A stretch of 64,000 nucleotides of DNA from NCBI GenBank assembly GCA_040954595.2, contig CM082577.2, positions 1,860,001 through 1,924,000 of the forward strand. Reading direction: 5' to 3'. The notes under the pieces are model-generated. The model saw only the letters and a list, made by a program, of their open reading frames with translations. It made no database searches and was not told the origin of the DNA. The position numbers and the translations under genes are program-made. The DNA comes from Balanoglossus misakiensis. Lineage: Eukaryota > Hemichordata. Positions 16,701 through 29,249 of this stretch are shown here, piece after piece (the first letter of the stretch is position 1; the number at the start of each line of letters is the position of its first letter).

Positions 16701-19700
16701 GACACACCATGAAAAAGGTTGACATATGACATGCCCCCACATATTGGTCAGGTACATGTACATGGTAATGCCCAATCGTATTCAATGGTAAAGTTTTATC
16801 CAAAATTGGGGAAGAGGGGTTTGGGATAATACATTGTGACATCTTGTACGACAGAGAGTTCTAAATATGCCCTACGTACTGTTGTTGCCCTGTTGAGGGA
16901 CTGTTCCGTCTCGTGCAACATCCTGGTGAATGTGCTATACTCTTGTTTCAGTTTCTCTTGTTTGTCTTGGCACATCTGGATCAGTTTCTTGGTGGTGGCG
17001 ATGTCTGAGTCGTTCTTGTTCAGGATAATGGTCAGCGTTTCGTTGTTCTCCTGCTCCTTCTGAATGGACTTCTTATAGCCCTCGATTTCGGTGTCGTATG
17101 ACATGATGTTCTGTTTCTGCTGGCTGTGGAAGAGCAAGATGTTAAACTCAAATTTGAGTCAAAGACAAGCAGTGTGCCCTCTAACAAACATTATTTTTAA
17201 AAGCTTTGAGTCAATTTGAGGATTTCTAAAATTTTCTCTGAGTCAGCCCTATACCTTTGCATGCATTGTGGATAATTTTCTTGAGTTTGTTGAGTAAGTG
17301 GCACCGCACGTCACATAGTCAGTATTCTGCCTAGAGCAATTCAAACCTTGTGGCCACTACTCTTTAATTATGTTAGAACAATAGAAATAGATTAACATAA
17401 AACTTCATACTTGAGTGCCTCTTGCATTGCAGCATGTGCTTCGTCTCTTCTTCTCATTCCAATCAAACTGCTGTGCCATTGCTGCAACAGGTGCTTCTTC
17501 TCAAGATTGATGGACTGCAACACAATGATAGTTGATACACTCCCGTTATCACCCTGACCTTTTACTTTTGACCTCCGAGGTCATCAAAGTAGTTTCATAT
17601 CTAATGATTGATCAGTATTCATAGCTAATGATCATGATCTTGTCATCATGGATGGATGTGAAACAATAATGTATCGGTGATAATAAGCAGGATGCTTTTC
17701 AATATCCCCCTTATTGACACCCAGACAGAAACTCACGTCGATTTCTGTTCTTGCTTCGCTTAGTGACTCTGTTGCGGCCTTGGTTTCATCCGACTGGGCC
17801 TGCATCTGTGCCTCGTACATCGCAATCTCCTCCCTCAGCTTGTCCACAATCTCTGTCAGTCTGTCCACGTACAGATCTTGTCTCTGCTTCTCGGTTTCTG
17901 CCTTGGTGACCTCTGAGTCAGCTTTCTCCGCGGCCCGCCTCATCACGCTGATGTCTGACCTGACGTCATCCTTGGCGTTCAGCATGTAAAACAACCGAGT
18001 GGCCAGATTCTCAACTTCGGTCTGTAACTCAGATGCTGGAGGTGGTAGGAAGAACATGAAAAACAGTTTTACAGGTTAGCCTCTTTTATGGAACATCATT
18101 ACTGACTGTCATGTACACTATACTTGTAAAAAGTAAGTTTATATACTGTAGAAAAGTGTACATGTAAAAACTGACCTGTCTTGCGTTGTGATCCAACATT
18201 TGACTGGGAGTACTTGTAGAGGTGTCGCACTTCCTCCAGTTCTTCTTCGCACTGGTGCCTGACTTGATTCGTCTGACCGAACTCATCATGGAGTTTCTCC
18301 AGCAACATCTGCTGTCTGGCCAACTCTTGCTGCAGACCGTACAGATTCACTCCAAGATCCTCACGTTCCTTCTTCCTGTTCCTCAAACCTTCCAGCTGTG
18401 ACGTTCACCAAAGGAATGAAAAATTGGAAGTCAATATCTATGCACTCATACATTTAAATACATTTAACATTCTCTCTCAGTTTCTCTCCATCTGGGTCTG
18501 TCTACACCATTAGAAACCATAAGGGATGTACCACAGCTTCCTGGTGTAAAGAACTCAAATGTACAGAAGAATCCCCACTTACCAATTCTTTGAGTTCAAG
18601 AGTCACTTTCTCATTCTGCTTTGTCAGTTGAGATTTCAAAGCAATCTGGAATCTTTTCATCAGGGGCTGTAAGGGAAAAAAGATAAAAAATAAAAAGTTA
18701 TGTTATGTTTATTTCCAAGATTTTGACAGATGAGAAACTTCATCAAATGCTACTGGTACAATCTGTTCACTCAATAAAGTTCATAGTTACTGTAGTCATG
18801 GATACTTACATGGTCAGGGTCAAGAACAACCATCTCACTCTCTTCCTCACTGTCGTCGGACTCCATTTCTTCAGCGTCATCCCCTTCCTCATCAGCAAAA
18901 TCATCTCCATCACTGTCTGCATCCATAACTCCCATGTCATCTGGCAGTGTTAGATCTGTCTGGTCACCATAAGTATCTATAATGGAAAGGATAAAATGAG
19001 AAATTTAAATTCACAGAGGGGGTGTTTCAATTTTACCTGTGTAAAGTATAAATTAAATACATGACATGAATAAATTTGCACTTGCATTTTAGATGTGATG
19101 AGGTAATTTTAAATAGAAAACAATGGAATGAACGGTTGCGCATGTGCACTGTACTGTCAATCAAGCTCACTGTTTTCAATAGCATAAGAGGGTATGTTGC
19201 TTCAGTCCAAATGCTACACTCTACTGACCTTCAATCTGCCTGGCCGATCCTGTTCTGGATCCGGCTGATCTTCTGGAGCCGCCTGATCTGACACTCGCTG
19301 GTCTCTCTCCCTCTTCTAGTGTCGGAGGTGGTGGGGTCATCACTCCCCCTGGCATCTCGTCTTCATGTGGCGCTGACAGAGGTGGTTGTGGTGACTGCTC
19401 CGGTTCTGCTGGGCCGCCCTCGCCTCTGCTGCCTCCAGATCTCTGAGACCTTGCAGATTTGGCAGAACGGGATCTGGCCGATTTTGCTGATGATACTCTG
19501 CTTGGGGGACCTGATGGGGGTTTGGCCTCCACAGGTGGTTCTTCAGGGGCAGCCTCACCCTCCCCTGTAAACAATCGTTGTTGGAATAACGTTTAATGAC
19601 AGGGTGTCAGCATGCTAAGGAACTTTTCAGATTTAGCACATTTGAATGGTGGTGTAAGATCAAATATATCTTTACTTAGTCCATTCATTCTTACAGACAG

Positions 19701-20451
19701 GGTCTTTTTGTGTCCGTGCCTTCATCTGAAGTACATGCATATCGCTTTGTACAATACATATATATGTATTACATTTTGAAGAGATTTGCTCAATTTTTGT
19801 TATATAATTCTACCTCAGTATTTTACATTATGAATCCAACAAGGTACATCATCATTCTCAGTTGAGAATGACTTATGAAGTTTTAGTTTTAGAAATCCAC
19901 TCATTACACGTTTCCCCACCTTCTGGATTTTCTGCAGGTTCCTCCTCGACCGGCTGTTCTGCCTCCCCAGGTTGTTCTCCTTCCTCGGGCTGATCCTCCG
20001 CCTCCTCAGCTGGTGCTTCCCCATCTTCAGCTGGTTGTTCCTCTCCGCCCTCAGCTTCCTCCCCCTCCCCAGCGGGCTGCTCGTCTGCAGCGGGTTGGTC
20101 CTCGACTTCGGGATCTCCCTCAACAGCTGGTTGTTCTGGAGCTGCCTCTTCCGCACTTGCGGGCCTAATTCAAGAAAATGCCAAAGTCAGTCTACAACAA
20201 TTACAATATCAAAACACAGCAAAACAACCAAAAATGTAGGTTTCCTATCCAAAGATTGGTGTATCGACACTGCAGAAGGCGATCAGTATGAATTGCATTC
20301 ACGACAGTTTCCGTTTAAATGGTGCTGTGAAACGGTTGTTTACCAATACAGAGCCGGCTACTTTTTCAAACCGCTGATCCTAACTAAAAACGTTAAAAAC
20401 ACGAAAATAAAGGGACCAGTTTGACACAGACCTGTCTTCGTTGTCCGCCAT
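13797..20451 (-). CDS. CCDC40: Coiled-coil protein CCDC40 (axonemal ruler subunit)
   Basis: With CCDC39, CCDC40 forms the 96-nm ruler of motile cilia and is needed to place inner dynein arms and the nexin-dynein regulatory complex. Seventeen minus-strand coding exons: 20451-20432, 20164-19920, 19564-19229, 18976-18810, 18666-18583, 18395-18176, 18035-17737, 17514-17411, 17123-16880, 16653-16471, 16184-15939, 15818-15605, 15495-15326, 15175-15084, 14815-14506, 14331-14173, 14045-13797. They sum to 3342 nt, 1113 residues; human has about 1142. The first ~255 residues are acidic and Pro/Glu/Ala-rich, as in the human protein; the rest is almost continuous heptad coiled coil from [14 protein letters not shown]. 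Diagnostic matches to remembered human sequence are [36 protein letters not shown] and the C-terminal DEYPQ-like QEYPH. The donor after 19920 (GTGGGG) is weak, but the frame requires it. The start lies in a YY1-like context, AAGATGGCGGAC. Confidence 0.95.
14855..15004. mobile_element. Small inverted-repeat element (CTACAGTC ends) in CCDC40 intron
   Basis: About 150 bp beginning ctacagtcaaacctg and ending atcgactgtag, so its ends are inverted repeats of CTACAGTC. The interior repeats GGCCACCTCTATATAGTGGC and 'ctataaaggccagtat'. I recognise the phrases 'gtcaaacctgt' and 'ggccacctctatat' as parts of a widespread non-autonomous element in marine invertebrates. A fragment, agtcaaacctg, also occurs near 3785 in CCNF intron DNA. 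It has no coding capacity. Confidence 0.6.
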
Positions 20452-20623
20452 CTTGTTGCTATGTGTAGGTAAACTACGCAGGGCATCACGGGAATAAATA
20501 AAAAGTCACGTGGAAAAGGGAGTTTGTCACATGACAGCGTTCTGCTGAATGATCCTCATTGATTATGCAGATTCATTATAGGTGCCAGACGTGGTAAATG
20601 ATAGAGGTGTGAGGCTACACCAG
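20452..20623. promoter_or_regulatory. Shared promoter of CCDC40 (-) and TBC1D16 (+)
   Basis: The CCDC40 start codon is at 20451 (minus). A strong plus-strand donor, CACCAG|GTAAGTAG, ends at 20623 and is the best candidate for the end of TBC1D16 exon 1, so both starts should lie within these 172 bp. Elements seen are a ZNF143/STAF-like site on the minus strand (TTCCCGTGATGCCCTGCG, 20493 to 20476), an E-box CACGTG at 20507-20512, TCACATGA at 20527-20534, and a forkhead-like GTAAAC at 20469-20474. No TATA box is seen. Confidence 0.55.
20580..20623 (+). other. TBC1D16: Candidate non-coding first exon of TBC1D16
   Basis: Only the 3' boundary is supported, by the near-perfect donor GTAAGTAG at 20624. 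The 5' boundary shown is arbitrary. It would splice over about 8.5 kb to the acceptor at 29136-29138 (ggtttcag), which opens the exon carrying the TBC1D16 start codon. Inference from splice consensus and from the head-to-head layout; not proven. Confidence 0.45.
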
Positions 20624-23501
20624 GTAAGTAGTCCCATGTTTATGTTATTTTTACTCCACACTGTGCTTTGTTTTGTTAATCTATACCTTACTGATCACGA
20701 GAACAGAAAGAGCTCCACTGTCTGCGAAGGGTTTTGTAGAAAAAAATAATGTATATGTGTTTTGCGATCCCCGATTGTACGTGTGTTATGATCACAGCAG
20801 AACACGGTGGGCGCAGGCAAGGTAAAAACAAAGTACTCTACCCGTCCACCACTACATACGTATTTGATAGATGCCTATAAACTCAAGCACTGTATACGTA
20901 AGCAGATGTAGTCTATTTTCTCGCGGGACAGAAATCTTAGTAACTGTACGAAATAGGTAGTATTTGTAGAATATTTTTTCACGAGTTAACGTTTCTGAAA
21001 TTGACATACAAATATGTTTTCGATCGCCATATGCGATCGTATTTTCTGAGTTCGCTCCGGCCCCGTCATGCGTCAGCGCGGTTAGCTTGACCGTACTCTT
21101 CCGTAGTGAAGTCGATCAAACGTGAATAATCTAAAGCTTAGATTCCGACATATTCAGACATATTCGAAAGAGGCATATATTTAATAATTGTTAATATTTT
21201 GTAGACTACACATTTTGAGTAAAAACCATCTACATCACATATCTTTCTAATTAGTGATTGAATAAAACATTAACAAAATATAACTGAATCTTATAATTTC
21301 TAATTAAATTAGGTCTTGTTTTGTGTTGTATGGATAGAACCATTTCATGGTAACGGTACCTAGTAAAAGTTAGGTTATTAAAGATCATTCTCCGAGATTT
21401 CGAACTGTTTTTTTTTTTATCATACTGGCTGTACTTTGCAAGTTGTCTGAAATATTCTGCATTGCAACTATTCATAAGCTGTCTGAATATCTCTCATATG
21501 TCATTCAGCATTACACTGTAATGTTTGTACAGTGCAAAATTTCTTGATGATTGATAATGTGTACTTGGTGGAAAAAATCGCACACAGCTGTAATTTCTCA
21601 TTTTAAAAATAAAATTGAATATCAAATTTATTAGACACACAAACTCAATTTATTTATTCTTAATCAAATTGATACCAGAAGTTATTATAAATTTGTATTC
21701 ACCGTAATCATCCCCAATTATTTTAATTAGTAATAGACTCATAGCCATGGAGAATGAAACCCACATTGCTGACTTCTGTGTTACACATGCTTGAAGTGCA
21801 GACCAACTTTAATTTAATTTTAGATGGTTTTCATTTTCATGTAAGATTTATGATGCTGTACAAGTGGAATTCAACATAAAATTGACTGATAGTTACATCA
21901 TACAAATTCACTTTAGTTTTAAAGGACAGCAGTTATTTTGTTTATATATATGTGTTCCTTTCAAATTCAAAATAAAATGGAAAAATAAGGTGTTTATTTA
22001 AGCACCAAAACAGGATCCCAGCAATTCCATTGTTATGACTGAAAAGGAAACCTTCATCTTTGACCTTGATTGAGTTCCTGCCATTGTGCATATAACTGTG
22101 GGGCTTTACTGATCGCTGGTGAGGTCATGACCTCTTACTCACCTGGATGTTTGGCCATAGAGTCATTGACATTTTGTGTCCTGCACTGCATCAGAGACAA
22201 ACAGACTGAATCAGATATCATGATGGTGTTTACCGACAAAACCTTGTGTTTACTGACGAATCATACAAAGATTACCAGTACATGCACTTATCTGATATAT
22301 TGTGGGGACTGAGTGCAAACCACCGAAGTATCACAAGAAGCCAGATATCAACTATCTTTGATTGCCAGGCTTCAAAATTGAGCATAATTTGCATATACAG
22401 TATGCAAATACAATGACATTGGGGGCCTGTGTCTACAACATGTATTGATTTGATCTCAATAATGCCCAGATGGCCATGGCCATTAGTCGCATGATAGAAC
22501 CTTTAACGTCAAATTAAAATGGTACATAGTTGCTGTGTGCCCGAAAATGAAATCTTCAGTTACCATGATGTGTATTTACAGTATGAAAATGTTTTAAACA
22601 GTTGTTTACACATAGTCCATAAAACATGTTTACTTTCTTTTATTTTTATATCATAAAGCCATGAAGGTAAACAATGTGAAATCTAGAGGCCACTGGTTCA
22701 GTAAAAATTGATTTCATAATATTAAGCCTATTTATTTATTCAACTGTGAATAATGCTGTGAAAACAGTGAATTAATGCAAATCCCTTCCATGGCTGATAC
22801 CATAGTGTCTAGTGAGTAATATTTTATTTATAAATTTGAAGGTTTCTATTGTTGTGCCATCAGGCAGCAGACACTGCTGGAGTGTTGAAGTTTGAAAACA
22901 TTCAATGAGATACTTGGATTAGGATCCAATCAATAAGGAAATGCCGAGGTCAATTACTTGCAGGTTCCATTTAATCATTTACTGTAACCTTTTCAAGGGC
23001 AGAATTAAGCCACAGATATTACTGGGATCAGAAAACAATGAGGTTTAAAGGTACAGTGTCCTTGTAGAATATATTGATCTGCAATTGTCATTTCCCTTTT
23101 GACTGTGTAAATGTTAAAACTTTTCAATTATTCACCGTTATAACAAACCGGAATACTTTGCCTTGTCTGACTGTGACATAATACCAAGAATTGAATAAAG
23201 TTTTTATAGTTCACAGTAATAATGCTTTGTGTTGTTAGAAATTCCTGGGGAGAACATTGCCTCAGTGAATGTATAGCATTATGCTATTGTGTGCCAAATT
23301 TCTATTATGTAAGTAAACTAATGAGACTAAATCATTTTGATATACCTTTATATGATTGGATACCTAAATATATGTTGTAAAAATGTGCCAACTGGAAATC
23401 GTCATCAACTGAAAAATAACAAGGAGAAAACTGTGGATAGAGTGTCTTCTCTAATCACCTTTGTATTGGGGACAGTTTTCGTCAAAGTTGCCGTGGATGC
23501 T

Positions 23502-23514
23502 GTTGCCAGGCAAC
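23502..23514. promoter_or_regulatory. RFX X-box-like site upstream of CCDC40
   Basis: GTTGCCAGGCAAC is a perfect inverted repeat with a 1-bp centre and fits the RFX X-box consensus. It lies 3.05 kb upstream of the CCDC40 start codon, within the probable first intron of TBC1D16. RFX factors drive ciliary genes, so an enhancer role for CCDC40 is plausible; this is inference. Confidence 0.45.
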
Positions 23515-24956
23515 TAAGGAGGTGTAATTTGAGGAAAGGAAATCCCACTGGCAAACTTTAACTTTTACACCCACTCATTCTATTGAACAGGAGTGTAGAT
23601 CCCAGTGAATTCATCAATTTCATTATGATTGCTCAGAGAACAATTTTCAGTGATTACTAGTTTTGTACAAAACCCAGCAATTTGTCTTGTCTCTGAGTTG
23701 TTTTTTATGCTCAGAAACTCTGGAAAGTCATTTTGGTGTGCGCTTGTCATTTCCAAATAATTATCCCATCCACAAATGGCTAAGGTTCTTCATTACTTTC
23801 ACTCAGCTCAGAGAAAGAAATGTACAAATCATTTGGGAAATATGTTATATCCACAATTTGATCAAATATGTGGAAATCAAAATCAGAAAAATGTAAAATT
23901 TGAAATAGGCAACTCCAACCACCTGTTGAATCTGTGGTCAGATCTTTTGCCAGTCCTGTTTGGATACAACTATTTCAAGGAATAAAACTCCATCATTGCA
24001 GATAAACTAACAGAAATGGTACAAGGAAAAGGTATAATGATTAGAAATGATGCTGAGTGGCAATTTACTTGGGCAAAAGTTATTTTTTTAGTTATATCTT
24101 GAGAGGGGCCAGTTGAACCACCCACAGAGCCCAATGTCATCGAAAAGAGAGATAAATTGTACCCAAGTGGATTTTGCAATTTTCCTAGTAACGTGTGGAA
24201 TTACTGAGAACTGAGGTCATCAGCATGCAAATAGTGACGCTGCCATTTTCTCGCCCATTAGCAATTGTCAACTCATTTGTGTGGAACTTTTTTCTCTCGC
24301 TCAACTTCCAAAGTTCAGGTCGGGTGTGCGTTGATATTCTGAAGAACGTGACAGATCCATGGACATTTGTGTAACAGGACGCGAGATGATTTGAAGCTGG
24401 TTGAATGCGTTCTATTGCAACCTGATACATGGTACTCAATGCAAACATGCCCCCTTTCCAATATCGGGATTATTATCCGAAAAATCAAAGTGTAATTATG
24501 TCTGTTATTTTGCAAAACAGAATGTGATCGGAAAGCACGTTTTGGAATTGCCTGCAGCTTGTTTGTTTCATTCCTGTAATGTAATAACATTTCAACGTAG
24601 AATATGACTACATTTACAATCGCAAATGTGACATTTATACAGATTTCATTTTATTTCTCTTCTTGTATCCACAATCCATATGTTTGTTCTATTTTTACTA
24701 TAAACAGTTTTAATATTATATTAAATGAAAATATGAACTTTAATCACCCAGGCTTTGGAGTGAGAAACACTATATTTCATGGCCCCGTAATGTAGGAAAA
24801 TTTTATCTTTGTGTGTTGTGCATTTGGTGGTAAAACTACTTAATATATTTTAGAGGACAGCTGGTCGGCATTGATTTGATAAGTTGCATTCCAGTCCCCG
24901 GAAAAAATGTCTTGTCTACAAATAACCTATCAAACCAGCCTTTATAGCATTATCTT

Positions 24957-24970
24957 GTGGCTATGGCAAC
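24957..24970. promoter_or_regulatory. Second X-box-like site in TBC1D16 intron 1
   Basis: GTGGCTATGGCAAC matches the X-box in its right half-site (GGCAAC) and is close in its left half (GTGGCT). It is 4.5 kb upstream of CCDC40. Weaker than the site at 23502. Confidence 0.3.
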
Positions 24971-27900
24971 AAGCATGCAGTTTGTGAAAAGTCTGCTCTC
25001 GCTTGTTGGTAAGAACAGAGAGAGATTTTTTAATTGTGTTAGATTCTCTGGTGAGCATGATATTGTCCTCTGCTCATCCCTTCATTTCCTGAGAGAATGC
25101 CACCTGTCTTGGAAGAGTGATGGGTATAGTATATGGCGTGAGAATAATTTGATATTCGAAAATTGTGCCGACTGTAGGAGGAGGCCCTGCCCTGGGCACC
25201 TTTTGAAGTGAAATCAGTTGCTGTTTATCACATCTGTTACCATTGTTTTCTGTTTATCGAATTTCACCAAATGGCTAATGTTAATCCATGGTAAGGTTTT
25301 TGGTGGCATGAGAGACCTTGCAAAAAATTTCATGGTTCAATTGTGTACGTGTACAATGCCATAAATATCAATAAATGTTTTATAAATAGCATTTTTACAG
25401 TTCAGTCTCATGGGAGTTTTTAAACTGCCCTAGTAAATGTCCAAGTTCACATCAGTTGATAGGTGTATTTTGTGGGGTTTTATTACACTACATCATAGAC
25501 ATCTTTTACATTTTACATTATGGCTTCCAGTTCCAGAGAGAAACTGCAGCACAGAACACTGAAAAGTGGTGGTTTATATGTTTTTTATCAACAGATACCG
25601 TAGTTTTTGTGAAAAGTGGATCTCAAGAGGCTAGCGCATGAAAGAGCAGAATCTGCAACCAAACATTGTAAGTTGAATCTATGTATTAGAATACCATATC
25701 TGTAAAATTCTTCTTTGGTAATCCTTCCAAACTAGCGGATTCACAGCGAAACTACAAACTTGTATCAACACTCTCATTGTTTGTAGTCACGTTTTGAATC
25801 TGCTAGTTGATCTAAACCTTTATGGGTTTTTTGATCCGAAGCAGCCCAAGTAGCGCTTCGCCTCCAAGCAGCTAGGGTTTGATTGTCTGACGCATCTAGC
25901 TGATATAATCACACTTCAGAGGCTGCTTTTGCCCGCGAAGATTATTGACAATGGAAATGGAAAAGAACCGTGCATATCGCGCTGTTGTCGCGGCGATTTA
26001 CGTCACTGCATTTCCTACGCACTGAAGTCGCTCCAACGCAATTAACTCTACGCACACAGTCATTGTAGCAACATTAATCCAGCTATGAAATTTTACTGAT
26101 TCTTTCCTCGGGGGAGACTGAGCTCATGCAGAACAAAAATGTAATGGTCAGCTGTCTTGAAAAACACGGTGGTAATTTCTGTTTGTTTCTCCGAATACCG
26201 AACTGGAGAAATAAAAACGTTATAACGCTTCAATCGAGCTTACCAAATAGATTTATCGTATCCTGTGGTCTGAATACATTTGCTATCAATTAAGGGGCAA
26301 TTGATGTCAGCTATTTGGTCATGTGATCATGTGTTCTGAGTTGATGTAGGTCATGACATGTTCATTTCCGAGGAAGAGGCCTAATGTCGTATTTAAAATA
26401 TCTTTCCGTACGTTGCTGTCATAAATTTAATTTTTCGTTTTATTTTTGCCAATAATACCGGTACATGTACGTTGGGAATTTGTCATCCTGGAATTCTGAT
26501 ATTGCTTGATACTCCTAGGAAATTTCACACATAAATTGTTATAGACCTAGTTTGCGATCAGACCTCGATTTTCCCTCCATTTCCCTCATTCGCATCATTT
26601 CTGTAGTGATCAGAATATCCATACTCAGGAATCTACATCCTGGATTAAGCGGTAATGAAATAAAAAAACATTGCTCTGTGTGGAAATTTAGCTGATTTGG
26701 GTTTCCCGAAAATCTGGGATTATTTAATCGTCTTGAGTCATTTTGGAATGCACACGGCAGAAACTAATCTCAGAACACTTCCTTGCATGTTGCGGTATGT
26801 CTGATATGTTTTGGGGATTTTTATCGGTATTGTCATATCCAGGGTCTCACGGAGAGTTTGTGTGTGACTCAGGGCTGTGTATGTTGTTTGTACACAACTG
26901 ACAGCTGTGTGTGAAAGAGGTGCGTGAGTATACCGAGATTGGAGTGTAGTACTGGCTTGGGTACTTCATGATGTGGGATTGAACATATGTGTTTGTCAGG
27001 GAAGTGTATTGAGTGCCTAGCAAATATATGTGACTCCAGAGCCAAAAAACAACAAGTCAATTTTGTGATAAGAAAAGATATCAGTATGAAATTGGGAGCT
27101 GTTTTGTTTTGATCCAAAATGGTGTGATACTGATAGTCATAAATTTTGCCAATGAACAATGTACGACACAGCAGGTAGTACAAGTTTCAGTCATTTTTAT
27201 AGAATTGTTCTGTGTATGCACAAATATAGTGGAAAAGTTACAAATATTAAAGTCGGAAACTCCTGTAAAATTTTTGAAAAGAATCTAAAGGGAAAGCTGT
27301 TGTCATTTCTTTTTCTACTCCCAATCACAAGAACAATTTCTTTCTGAGAAAAACTCAGTGCATCTCATTGGACAAAACAATCATGCTCCTACAGTGTTTT
27401 TAGACATTATCTTCAAAAGTCTGCAAAAAGGCCAGTGAAGGCACATATCACCCCCTGGCAGTCAGTACTGTATATTACACTTGAAGTGGAAGTGCCCGAT
27501 GTAAGAAGACACCGGTGTTTTGCATCAGTCTGGGTAAATATTGCCCTTTACCTGCCGTGCAGTTTAAACAAGTCTCTCAGCATGCAGCAGCCTGTTCGTT
27601 TCTCGCTTTCAAATCGGTCTCTTTTTATTCCATTTCAAATGACCCTAGCTCAGCTTTCTACCTCTGCGACTCTGAGGCAGTGCAATTCTTCATACATCTA
27701 TATGGTTGTTGAAAAATTCCCCTGGTACATCAGTAATCCTGCTCAGAGCTGATTTAAGATGAGACGAGAATATGCAGACTGTGTTGTGTCAGATCATTTA
27801 CTCGGCAGTGTGACCTATCAGACCTATCAACACCCTGTGGGTGTTTTTAGTGTTTATCGGACACCCAGCCGCACAAATTTGATGCCAAAGAAAACACTTT

Positions 27901-29249
27901 CGAGATTAGAAAACTCCTCCCCTGGAATTACGTTGTAAGGCTAGCCTGAAATTTAATCTCAGACTGGAAGACGAAATTGCATGTTGTATTGAACACAAGT
28001 ATTTGTACCAGTAGTTCTGAATGCCAGTTTGGCATTAGTCATTTTGTACTTGTAGGCTTTCAAAATATCCCTCTGCTGTTCATATTTGTAAGGATTGACT
28101 CAATATGATCAGATCCAAATGATTTGAAGGCAGTCTAATTTGTTTAATTTCAGATTCCAAACATCTCACCTTCATAGGAGTACAGTAGCCTGTAAACTAT
28201 GGCTTTGATACTTCAGACTCAGTATCACTTTTGCAGAATATGCCATGCATTCATAGTTTTCTGTGGTGCCCAGATGAGGTGCCCTGTTGTTTGTGATGGC
28301 TAATTTTGTATGATTTATGGGTCCAGATAAAATATGTAAACTATCTTATGAACAGGTGAATATGTACCATAGATAATTCATTACATTTTAATACTGGGTC
28401 ATGACAGAACCAGGTCTGTGCCCTGCGCTATATTTTGGTTCTAATTCTATAGTGTCCTCTTTGAATTATTGAATTATTCAGTTTTTCTGGTTGTATTTTT
28501 GTATTGGATCAAAATGTCATGTCCTTGCCTGGTGTATACCGGTATGTTGAAACCAGAATTTATTAGTGTGTATGTGGATTCTTTTTGTCAAAATTAGGAT
28601 GAAAAATTCTATGAAAATGTCTTTTTTTAGAAGCTGATACATGTATGTACACGATATCGATAATCTCATGCTTGCCATGCATGGAATGGGCAGAGAGGTC
28701 TTTGAAGGCCAGGAGATTAGTTAATATCTCACAGAACAATTTTGTGAGATGCTATGAATATATATTATGACAAACCTAATCAAAGTTCTAACCAGACTAT
28801 TTCTTAGCACTTTGTTGATCAAAATTTGAGCTGTGTTTTCCCCCTTATCATGTGGTGATGCTGGTGTGAAAAATTTCAATTGAAAGGTAGATGTTTCTTT
28901 CTTCCTTTGTTCGCCGAAGCGTGATAGAATCACACAGTTGCCTGCTTTTAGTCGACCGATGAGTGGGTGTACGTTGTATGTCAGCCAGTTTTCAACTCTG
29001 CCATTTGATCAGTTATCACGAAATGCCAATCGCCGTTCTCGGCTATTTGGAAGAAATTTGAGTGTATGAAGCCTGAGTTTTATGCCGAAAATAGATGCCA
29101 TGACTATCGTGATGATTGGATTTTTGTTTTGGTTTCAGTGAACACTCAAAAAAACACCTCAACGAGCCATGATGAAAAAGTAGAGACCTCTCGTCGGATT
29201 TGATTCACGGACCCAGGATTCTCATCCCTCGTTCTGCATCACAGTTACC

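Larger units (their letters stand above)
20624..29138 (+). other. TBC1D16: Probable TBC1D16 intron 1 (non-coding, 8.5 kb)
   Basis: I see no protein-coding exon here. The sequence is A+T-rich and mostly unique by eye. Two candidate RFX X-boxes (23502-23514, 24957-24970) lie 3.1 and 4.5 kb upstream of CCDC40. A patch at about 25850-26080 is richer in CpG and contains TTACGTCA, and might be a second promoter. The short reading frames in this stretch look like noise. Confidence 0.5.
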
